DNA of 10,559 bases, from the NCBI GenBank assembly GCA_902797065.1, contig CADBRK010000061.1:1-10559 (forward strand). Direction: 5' to 3'. The notes under the pieces are model-generated. The model saw nothing but the letters and a program-made list of their open reading frames with translations. It did not search any database and had not been told where the DNA came from. The position numbers and the translations under genes were made by a program. The stretch is from an uncultured Ruminococcus sp. (GTDB lineage: Bacteria; Bacillota; Clostridia; Oscillospirales; Acutalibacteraceae). Shown here in pieces: positions 4,578 to 10,559 of the stretch (position 1 is its first letter; each line of letters opens with the position of its first letter).

Positions 4578-7427
4578 TTATTTCTTTTTGTTTGTTTTAT
4601 GATCATAGACCGCAGATCTATTGATATACTGTTTTTTTGCGGCGTCATACTCGATGTAATTGACCTTGTAGTCCTCGCCTTGTTTGCTGACGCACGCATG
4701 AGCCGAATCGGAATCGGCAATTTTTGAAGCGTCATAATGACCGTTATCAGCTAAAACAATGTGATACAGCGAAGATTTTGAAGTTGAATTGTTCTGCACC
4801 GAAAAGAAGATATTTTCTCCGATCATATTCATTTCATACGCATATTCGCTTTTATCTTTTGCCAGGAAATTTCCTATAACCCAGCTTTCCCATTTACCTC
4901 CCGAATTAGCTGCGCTTATCCTTGATAATTCGGTTTTTGTTTCGTCACCGTCTGCAACATGGAAAATATACAGATAGTCTTCATAAACCATAGGAGACCT
5001 GAAAAAGCCGTTTTCAGCTTTATAGGTATCCTCGACTTTCGTAAAATTATCGGCAGAAACTTTATAAACACATGATCTCCCGTCCTGCGCAGCCGAGATA
5101 TAATAAAGACAGCCTTTTGCAAGCGTAAACTGATCTCCGTATTGTATTTCGATAGTTTCTTCTATTTTTTCGCTTTTTCTGTTTATGCGGTAGAGTTTAC
5201 CGTCCTGGTACACGAAGAAAAAAGAATTTGTAACAAAAAAGCGATCTATATTTTTAAGTCCCTGAACGCCCGGAACAAGCTCATGATCCGAATCGTTCGT
5301 CACGTCAAGCCTGTAAGCCTGTTTATCATATATATAGTAGAGGTATCCTCCCGTATATGACAGACAGCTGAACTCACCTTTGAAATTCTTATGAATATAC
5401 GTCTCTTTACCCGTACCGTCCGTTTTGATGGAATGATAGTCTTCGTCGATCCAGAATCTCGACAGTCCCGTTGTGGTATAACATCCAAAATTAGTTATAT
5501 TCGCTGCGGTATTGCCCACGATCTCAAGATCGGCAGCCGAAAAATTTCCGTCATTGACCGGAGGGGGTGACACAACAGGCTTTGAAACAACCGACGGCGT
5601 ATTTGTAAACGGATTGGAGTGTGTGCCCGAATTTGTGGCGGATGATGTATTCTTTGGTACAAAAGGTTTTGAAGATTCATCAGACGAAACACCTATATCG
5701 GCGTAACCCATTCCGCCTCCGCCCGACGGCGATTTATTTTTTCCGCTCGAACCTGCAACAAGTATGATAACGCCTATCGCAATAACCATCACTGCGCATA
5801 TTGCTACAATGCCCAGGATCAAACCTTTGTTGTTAGATTTCTTTGGTGCCGAATACTCCGGCTGAGAAGACGCTGCTACGGGCTGTACGGGTGATGATCC
5901 CGATGAAGGTATCGTCGAAACACCCGAACCCGACGGCGAGATACCCGTTCCCGTCTGCGATACACCCGTGACTGCGGCAATAGGCTGTACCATATAATTA
6001 TTGCCTGTACCCGGCGGCTGAACCACACCCGCCATAGGCTGCGGTGTAATTTGTATCTGTGACGGAATAGGCTGATATGCGGCAGGCTGCACCGGCATCT
6101 GTATCTGCGAGGGTATAGTCCTGTTTACTGCGGCAGGCTGCACCGGCATCTGTATCTGTGAAGGTATCGTCCTGTTCACTGCGGCAGGCTGCACCGGCAT
6201 CTGTATCTGTGAAGGTATCGTCCTGTTTGCTGCGGCAGGCTGCACCGGCATCTGTATCTGCGATTGTATAGTTCTGTTCACTGCGGCAGGCTGCACCGGC
6301 ATCTGTATCTGCGAGGGTATCGCCCTGCTCACTGCGGCAGGCTGCTGCGGCATTTGAGCCGCTCCCTCCTGCTGCTGGATCTCCATCTGTATCTGAGACA
6401 TTCTCGTCTGAAGTCTCTTCAATCTGTTCTGAAGCTCCTGCGTCGTTGCTTTTTTATCGGCAGGCGGCGCTTTTACATTATTTACTCCGGTAATGTTCGC
6501 CGCAGGGATCGGCGGCTTAACAGGCGGCAATATAGGCCGTGATCTGTCGTTTAGCAAAACGCTCTTGAACTCTGCCATTGAACGGAAACGCTCCTCGGGA
6601 CGAACGCTCATCGCCTGGAGTATCGCCGTTTCCTGGTATTTTGTTATATTAACGCCAAGTCTGCTCGGCGGAATAAGCTGATCCGTATCTATTCTGTCAA
6701 TGGAATCGGGAGGTCGTCTGCCCGTGATTGCAAAATAGAAAGTCGCTCCCAATGAATAAATATCGGTGAAGGGGCCTTGTTTGCCTTTCCTTTGATACTG
6801 CTCCTTCGGAGCAAAACCGTGTTTCAGAACAACGTCAAGGCTCTGGCTTTTATCTCCGAGACTATACCTTGCCGCACCGAAATCAAGCAGCATAACTCTG
6901 GTGTTTGTAATGTAAATATTATCGGGGGTGACGTCTCTGTGTATTATGCCTTTTGCATGGACAGCACCCAATGCGTCCATCACCGGAATAAGTATCTTCT
7001 TAGCCTCGTCGATAGTGATCCTGCCGCCCGGCTTTGTCTGTAGATATTTATCAAACGGAATACCGTCCACATATTCCATCGCAAAATAAGCTGTTCCGTT
7101 TTCTTCAAAATAGCTGTAAACACGAACTATATTATCATTTCCCAGGAATCTTGCCAGCGTCTCGGCTTCCGCAAGGAAGTTCTTTTTACCGTATTCAAAG
7201 TTCTCGGCTCTGTCACCGGGATACGGAATAACCTCGCTCATCTCTCTGTATACAAGAGAATCCGGAAAATACTCTTTTACGGCTACCGGCTTATTGCCGT
7301 TCCTGTAGTCGACCGCTTTATAGGTAATACCAAAACCGCCCTGACCGAGCACACGCTCGATGACATATTGTCCTGATAAAATAGTCCCTTTTGATAAGGC
7401 AAGAGGAAATCTATCGTCCTTCGGCAC
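4578..7427 (-). CDS. Transmembrane Ser/Thr protein kinase with 17-residue repeat linker and outer propeller-like domain
   Basis: Predicted 949 residues from a GTG start. Kinase domain (about 20-300): GQGGFG loop (28-33), Lys51 in VAVKEYFP, catalytic Asp165 and Asn170 in HRDVTPDN, DFG (182-184) and APKEQY (206-211). A short Gln-rich coiled-coil-like segment (about 327-355), a Pro/Gln linker with 17-residue repeats (about 361-465), one membrane helix (535-559) and an outer Tyr-rich domain (about 630-949) follow. The last has recurring LYYIYD, KLYRIN and CLYYIS strands, resembling DUF5050-type beta-propellers. Family role: phosphorylates cytoplasmic Ser/Thr in response to an outside signal. The GTG at 7427 is preferred over TTG at 7493 because AAGGGAG lies 7 nt before it while the TTG has no ribosome site; homology with the paralogue also begins there. 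First gene of the operon. Confidence 0.95.
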   Translation of the reverse strand: MPKDDRFPLALSKGTILSGQYVIERVLGQGGFGITYKAVDYRNGNKPVAVKEYFPDSLVYREMSEVIPYPGDRAENFEYGKKNFLAEAETLARFLGNDNIVRVYSYFEENGTAYFAMEYVDGIPFDKYLQTKPGGRITIDEAKKILIPVMDALGAVHAKGIIHRDVTPDNIYITNTRVMLLDFGAARYSLGDKSQSLDVVLKHGFAPKEQYQRKGKQGPFTDIYSLGATFYFAITGRRPPDSIDRIDTDQLIPPSRLGVNITKYQETAILQAMSVRPEERFRSMAEFKSVLLNDRSRPILPPVKPPIPAANITGVNNVKAPPADKKATTQELQNRLKRLQTRMSQIQMEIQQQEGAAQMPQQPAAVSRAIPSQIQMPVQPAAVNRTIQSQIQMPVQPAAANRTIPSQIQMPVQPAAVNRTIPSQIQMPVQPAAVNRTIPSQIQMPVQPAAYQPIPSQIQITPQPMAGVVQPPGTGNNYMVQPIAAVTGVSQTGTGISPSGSGVSTIPSSGSSPVQPVAASSQPEYSAPKKSNNKGLILGIVAICAVMVIAIGVIILVAGSSGKNKSPSGGGGMGYADIGVSSDESSKPFVPKNTSSATNSGTHSNPFTNTPSVVSKPVVSPPPVNDGNFSAADLEIVGNTAANITNFGCYTTTGLSRFWIDEDYHSIKTDGTGKETYIHKNFKGEFSCLSYTGGYLYYIYDKQAYRLDVTNDSDHELVPGVQGLKNIDRFFVTNSFFFVYQDGKLYRINRKSEKIEETIEIQYGDQFTLAKGCLYYISAAQDGRSCVYKVSADNFTKVEDTYKAENGFFRSPMVYEDYLYIFHVADGDETKTELSRISAANSGGKWESWVIGNFLAKDKSEYAYEMNMIGENIFFSVQNNSTSKSSLYHIVLADNGHYDASKIADSDSAHACVSKQGEDYKVNYIEYDAAKKQYINRSAVYDHKTNKKK
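6034..6345 (-). repeat. 51-bp tandem repeat encoding 17-residue Pro/Gln units
   Basis: The plus-strand block GCGGCAGGCTGC recurs at 6079, 6130, 6181, 6232, 6283 and 6334, exactly 51 bp apart. Each unit encodes a version of NRTIPSQIQMPVQPAAV. About five good copies plus a degenerate one (QPIPSQIQITPQPMA) are present. It lies inside the kinase gene, between the kinase domain and the membrane helix, in the cytoplasmic linker. Confidence 0.95.
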
Positions 7428-7434
7428 AACTACG

Positions 7435-7441
7435 CTCCCTT
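7435..7441 (-). promoter_or_regulatory. Ribosome binding site that fixes the GTG start of the operon kinase
   Basis: AAGGGAG on the minus strand, 7 nt before GTG at 7427. An in-frame TTG at 7493 would add 22 residues (including ILFFKNRKK) but has no Shine-Dalgarno sequence before it. Confidence 0.75.
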
Positions 7442-7513
7442 TCGTTGGAATTTTCTTTCGATTTTTAAAAAACAAGATACATTTCTGATCCAAAATTATT
7501 TCAAACCGTTTTT

Positions 7514-7542
7514 ATAATATCACATATAGAACGAAAAATCAA
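7514..7542 (-). promoter_or_regulatory. Sigma-A-type promoter of the five-gene operon
   Basis: On the minus strand TTGATT (7537-7542) and TATTAT (7514-7519) are separated by exactly 17 nt; they match the consensus hexamers at 4 of 6 and 5 of 6 positions. Transcription would start near 7507, leaving a leader of about 80 nt before the GTG. The rest of the 281-nt gap between the kinases (about 7543-7659) is AT-rich. Apart from an 8-bp TACATGTA palindrome at 7617-7624, I see nothing else there. Confidence 0.65.
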
Positions 7543-7659
7543 GCATTTTATATAAAATAACAGATTTCTAATCTTTATTTTTTATAATCTTACACTGCTT
7601 TAATCAAAAAGTTACATACATGTAGTACATAGCAAATATCTATACTATATGAAACAGAA

Positions 7660-7684
7660 TACCCTCCGAAAAAATCGAAGGGTA
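7660..7684 (-). terminator. Hairpin terminator after the upstream kinase gene
   Basis: On the minus strand TACCCTTCG (7676-7684) pairs with CGGAGGGTA (7660-7668) as a 9-bp stem with one U-G pair and a 7-nt loop ATTTTTT. The tract after it (TTCTGTTTC) is only moderately T-rich, so termination may be partial. It lies 24 nt beyond the TGA at 7709 and separates the two kinase transcription units. Confidence 0.65.
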
Positions 7685-7708
7685 CAGGAGATCTTTATCA
7701 AGGCTAAA

Positions 7709-10330
7709 TCAATTGCTCTTCTTTTTGTTTGTTGTGCGGTCATAAACGGCAAAGTAATTTGTATAAGTATCCTTATCGGAATTATAGCCGTAATAATTCA
7801 GCTTATAGTTGCCGTCTGAATCCACCGTCAGACAAGGATTGAACGCATCAACATTTGTAACAGCATCGTCTAGACTTACCTTATTTTTATCAAGTATCAG
7901 GTGCTGAATAGTCATATCATCCTCGCCGCTGTAGCTTAAGGTGTAGAACACATTGCTTCCGATCACATTAAGATCAAATACTATCGGTTTTTTTGTGCCC
8001 GAGCTGACATAGCTTGAAATATCAAATTGTATAGAATCGTCATCCTCTGTAAAATCGGGATCTCTCTTCATCAGAGATATTTTTTCTCCGTCTATCCAGA
8101 AGTAATACAAAATTCCGTCGGCTATAACGGGTGACGAATAATAACCCGAATTATCATAATAATAATACTCGCTGAAAGTATTAAAATCATCTTCTTTTAC
8201 ATATAGTACAGACGAATGACCGTCATCATCATCGGCGATAAAATACATCCAGCCGTTATAGAATGTAAAATCGTCGGAGTAATCCACACCGATCGAATCT
8301 TCGGTTTCTCCTGTTTCGGTGCTGATGCGGTAAACCTTCTTGTCCTGAAAAACGAAGTAGTACGCAGGAGAAATATAAAGGCGCTCGATATTTGCGTAGG
8401 CTTTCAGTTCGGGGATCTTTGTGCCCTTGCTTTCGGTGTCTACATCTATAGAATATGCCTGATGGTCATAAAGATAATACAGTACGCCGTCGTAATACGA
8501 CAAACATGAGAACAATCCGGATTCGTCCTCATAAAAATAGTTTTTTCCCGAAATATTCGACATCAGTGAATGACCGTCATCATCCGTCCAGAATTTACGG
8601 TCGCCGTCGGCGGCATAAATAGCGGTATTCTTAAGATTGCCGACCGAGTTGCCCACGATCTCAAGATCTGATAAAGAATGTGTTGTTTTTGTGGTAGTCG
8701 ATGAAGTCGTGGTTGCAGGCTTCGACGTTACGGACACATCAAATATCTTGGGCGAAGTGCTGTTCGTATCATCCGATCCGCTTGCAACCGGTACGCTTGT
8801 ATAGTCATCATAACCTCCGCCGTTGTTTTTGCTGCCTTTCTTACCCGAAGAAGCAACGCCTATAACCACACCGACAATAATGCAAACAGCAAGGCACGCT
8901 GCGCCTATACCTATTATAAGTCCTTTTTTTCGGGGTTTCGCCGGAGTATTATACACAGGCTGCTGCATTCCGACGTTCATTGGCTGCTGCGGCATCGCAA
9001 CAGGTGCTGCCTGGGGAGTATTGTTCTTCGCAAGACTGAGTGGATTACCGGGTGTATTGACCGCAGGGGTGATATTCTGAGCGTAGGAACCTGTGTTGGC
9101 TGCAACGGTCTGATTGAGAGTCTGACCCAAACCCTGCTGCATATTCGGATACTGCTGACTCGTCGGCATCTGCTGTGCATTCCCGAACTGCTGACTTGCC
9201 GGCATCTGCTGTACATTTTGGAACTGCTGACCTGTCTGGAACTGTTGACTTGTCGGCATCTGCTGTACATTCTGGAACTGCTGACCTGTCTGGAGCTGTT
9301 GACTTGTCGGCATCTGCTGTACATTCTGGAACTGCTGACTTGTCGGCATCTGCTGTGCATTCGGGAACTGCTGACCAGTCGAGAACTGCTGACCCGTCAT
9401 GGGGCTTACCGTCTGAGAAATATTAGCAGCGTACGCATTATTATTAATAGGTTCATTGAGCATTACGCTCTTGAACTCTGCCATCGACTGGTATCTGTCC
9501 GACGGAGATACACTCAGGGCTTTGAGTATAGCTTCCTCCTGATACGGTGTAAGCTTAACGCCGAGAGTTGTCGGCGGAACAAGATCATCCTCTTCGAGTC
9601 TCTCGATAGAATCGGGCGGACGTCTGCCCGTAAGCGCAAAGTAGAACGTAGCGCCGAGAGCATAAACATCGGTGAAAGGTCCTTGCTTGCCTCGCCTTGC
9701 ATACTGTTCCTTCGGGGCAAAGCCATGTTTGAGCACAACGTCAAGGCTGCGGCTCTTATCGCCCAGACTGTATCTTGCCGCACCGAAATCGAGCAGCATT
9801 ATTCTGCCGTCACTGGATATATAAATATTGTCGGGGGTAACGTCACGGTGAACGATGCCTGCGCTGTGAACGGCGCCGAGTGCGTCCATAACGGGAATAA
9901 GTATAGACTTTGCTTCATCGATACCTATCCTTCCGCCCTTGCCCAACAGATATTTATCGAACGGGATACCGTCAACATATTCCATAGCAAAATACGCCGT
10001 ACCGTTCTCTTCAAAATAGCTGTAAACACGAACAATATTTTTGTTGCCGATAAACTTCGCCAGAGTCTCTGCTTCTGCAAGGAAGCTTTGCTTACCGTAC
10101 TCAAAAAACTCCGTTCTTTCTCCGGGATGTGAAATAACTGTTGCTGCGCTCCTGTATACCATTGAATCGGGGAAATACTCCTTCACGGCAACAGGCCTGT
10201 TGTTGTTTTTGTAATCTATAGCTTTGTAAGTAATGCCGAAGCCGCCCTGACCCAGAACCTTTTCGATAACGTACTGTCCGGAAAGCACCGTTCCCGGAGT
10301 CAACGCCATTGGAAATTTATTATCCGACAC
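7709..10330 (-). CDS. Transmembrane Ser/Thr protein kinase with Gln-rich hexapeptide linker and outer propeller-like domain
   Basis: Predicted 873 residues from a GTG start; paralogue of the operon kinase. Kinase domain (about 19-300): GQGGFG (27-32), Lys50 in VAVKEYFP, Asp163 and Asn168 in HRDVTPDN, DFG (181-183) and APKEQY. A Gln-rich hexapeptide linker (about 312-401), a second low-complexity stretch, one membrane helix (470-493) and an outer domain (about 553-873) follow; the latter begins DLEIVGN like its paralogue and has propeller-like LYYLYD, KVYRIS and WMYFIA strands, rich in Asp and Tyr. Both proteins end in a similar AVYD..TNKKK tail. The role should be outside sensing and inside Ser/Thr phosphorylation. 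GTG at 10330 is preferred to ATG at 10348: AAAGGG lies 9 nt before the GTG, and would fall inside codons 2-3 of the longer form. It appears monocistronic; its phosphatase and FHA partners may be the neighbouring operon's. Confidence 0.95.
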   Translation of the reverse strand: MSDNKFPMALTPGTVLSGQYVIEKVLGQGGFGITYKAIDYKNNNRPVAVKEYFPDSMVYRSAATVISHPGERTEFFEYGKQSFLAEAETLAKFIGNKNIVRVYSYFEENGTAYFAMEYVDGIPFDKYLLGKGGRIGIDEAKSILIPVMDALGAVHSAGIVHRDVTPDNIYISSDGRIMLLDFGAARYSLGDKSRSLDVVLKHGFAPKEQYARRGKQGPFTDVYALGATFYFALTGRRPPDSIERLEEDDLVPPTTLGVKLTPYQEEAILKALSVSPSDRYQSMAEFKSVMLNEPINNNAYAANISQTVSPMTGQQFSTGQQFPNAQQMPTSQQFQNVQQMPTSQQLQTGQQFQNVQQMPTSQQFQTGQQFQNVQQMPASQQFGNAQQMPTSQQYPNMQQGLGQTLNQTVAANTGSYAQNITPAVNTPGNPLSLAKNNTPQAAPVAMPQQPMNVGMQQPVYNTPAKPRKKGLIIGIGAACLAVCIIVGVVIGVASSGKKGSKNNGGGYDDYTSVPVASGSDDTNSTSPKIFDVSVTSKPATTTSSTTTKTTHSLSDLEIVGNSVGNLKNTAIYAADGDRKFWTDDDGHSLMSNISGKNYFYEDESGLFSCLSYYDGVLYYLYDHQAYSIDVDTESKGTKIPELKAYANIERLYISPAYYFVFQDKKVYRISTETGETEDSIGVDYSDDFTFYNGWMYFIADDDDGHSSVLYVKEDDFNTFSEYYYYDNSGYYSSPVIADGILYYFWIDGEKISLMKRDPDFTEDDDSIQFDISSYVSSGTKKPIVFDLNVIGSNVFYTLSYSGEDDMTIQHLILDKNKVSLDDAVTNVDAFNPCLTVDSDGNYKLNYYGYNSDKDTYTNYFAVYDRTTNKKKSN
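9128..9397 (-). repeat. 18-bp-based tandem repeat encoding 15 Gln-Gln hexapeptides
   Basis: Fifteen consecutive six-residue units of the type x-x-Q-Q-hydrophobic-[QP], for example TSQQFQ, TGQQFQ and NVQQMP, fill exactly 270 bp. A higher-order pattern is visible: the plus-strand GGCATCTGCTGT block recurs at 9165, 9201, 9255, 9309 and 9345, spaced 36, 54, 54 and 36 bp, all multiples of 18. It lies in the cytoplasmic linker of the kinase. Confidence 0.95.
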
Positions 10331-10339
10331 AATTACACG

Positions 10340-10345
10340 CCCTTT
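10340..10345 (-). promoter_or_regulatory. Ribosome binding site that fixes the GTG start of the upstream kinase
   Basis: AAAGGG on the minus strand, 9 nt before GTG at 10330. The same AAAGGG..CGT..TTGTG layout precedes the paralogue. No ribosome site is seen before the in-frame ATG at 10348. Confidence 0.65.
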
Positions 10346-10395
10346 CATAAGAGTTTATTTGTATTCATCGGTTTCTGCGAATACATTATTTCAAT

Positions 10396-10424
10396 ATAAT
10401 AGTACCACACACGAACTTAAAAAG
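10396..10424 (-). promoter_or_regulatory. Possible promoter of the upstream kinase gene
   Basis: On the minus strand TATTAT (10396-10401) is a good -10 match, but the hexamer 17 nt upstream is CTTTTT (10419-10424), a poor -35. A promoter is expected here by position. An AT-only 14-bp palindrome (10431-10444) lies just upstream. Confidence 0.4.
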
Positions 10425-10481
10425 CAAGACAATAATATATTATTACCTTTTTTTCGACATGGTCTCTGCAAGATTAAACGA

Positions 10482-10559
10482 GGAGCTAAGCTCCAACAAG
10501 CTCGCTTGATTGGAGCGAGCGACGACGTCAACAAACGTCGGGGAGCTTTAGCTCCTTCG
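10482..10559. repeat. Four-hairpin intergenic element with inverted outer arms
   Basis: Four small hairpins are packed into 78 bp. They are GGAGC/GCTCC (10482-10494), GCTCGCT/AGCGAGC with a 7-nt loop (10500-10520), CGACGT/ACGTCG with loop CAACAA (10523-10540) and GGAGC/GCTCC (10542-10555). The first and last are near-exact inverted copies of each other (GGAGCTAAGCTCC against GGAGCTTTAGCTCC), so they could also pair as terminal inverted repeats. There is no convincing open frame. It could be a REP- or MITE-like extragenic repeat, a structured RNA, or a terminator cluster of a gene beyond the right edge; the element may continue outside the window. Confidence 0.6.

Noticed and set aside
6034..6345. 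CRISPR array, because of the regular 51-bp spacing
   Set aside because: The units are contiguous with no unique spacers and are in frame within the kinase gene, encoding a repeated 17-residue peptide.
7428..7493. N-terminal extension of the operon kinase from TTG at 7493
   Set aside because: There is no ribosome site before the TTG, while GTG at 7427 has AAGGGAG at 7 nt and matches the start of the paralogue.
7617..7624. TACATGTA palindrome as an operator of the operon
   Set aside because: It is only 8 bp, about 75 nt upstream of the -35 element and not repeated before the paralogue.
9218..10132. Plus-strand open frame of 304 codons opposite the upstream kinase
   Set aside because: It is antisense to the kinase repeat and kinase domain. 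Its first part is only the reverse reading of the hexapeptide repeat (ELLTC/RHLLYIL), and it has no ribosome site or recognisable domain.
10431..10454. AT-only palindrome followed by seven T on the plus strand, as a terminator
   Set aside because: A stem of only A-T pairs is too weak, and no plus-strand gene ends before it. It is more likely AT-rich promoter surroundings.

Overview
The window looks like a chromosomal segment of a low-to-moderate GC Gram-positive anaerobe of the Clostridia, most likely Ruminococcus or a related Oscillospiraceae genus. This is inferred from the kinase type (GQGGFGITY loop with HRDVTPDN), the zinc-ribbon/FHA protein, the strong AAGGAGG-type ribosome sites and the sigma-A-like promoters. 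All seven credible genes lie on the minus strand, so they read from right to left. Nearly all of them make, read or remove protein phosphorylation.

From the right edge: positions 10482-10559 hold a compact cluster of four small hairpins whose outer arms are inverted copies of each other. A transmembrane Ser/Thr kinase follows (7709-10330), alone between a weak promoter and a hairpin terminator (7660-7684). A clear promoter (7514-7542) then drives a tight five-gene operon: a second transmembrane Ser/Thr kinase (4578-7427), a zinc-ribbon/FHA protein (3823-4557), a PP2C phosphatase (2978-3826), a secreted trypsin-like protease with a membrane anchor and a cytoplasmic FHA domain (1578-2951), and a second PP2C phosphatase (846-1577). 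A terminator at 795-834 closes the operon. A good separate promoter (734-762) serves a PPP-family metallophosphatase that runs off the left edge (1-674).

The two kinases are paralogues. Each has a cytoplasmic kinase domain, a long Gln/Pro-rich repeat linker, one membrane helix and an outer domain that looks like a beta-propeller. Kinase and outer domains are well conserved between them, but the linkers carry unrelated tandem repeats (17-residue units against 6-residue units).

The likely circuit, which is inference, is this: the kinases sense something outside and phosphorylate Thr/Ser inside; the FHA protein and the protease's FHA tail bind phosphothreonine; the PP2C enzymes reset the system. 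The kinase links outside sensing to inside catalysis, while the protease links an inside phospho-reader to outside proteolysis. This opposed layout is the most interesting aspect of the window. Both kinases probably start at GTG codons inside the longest open frames, because a conserved ribosome site lies just upstream of each.
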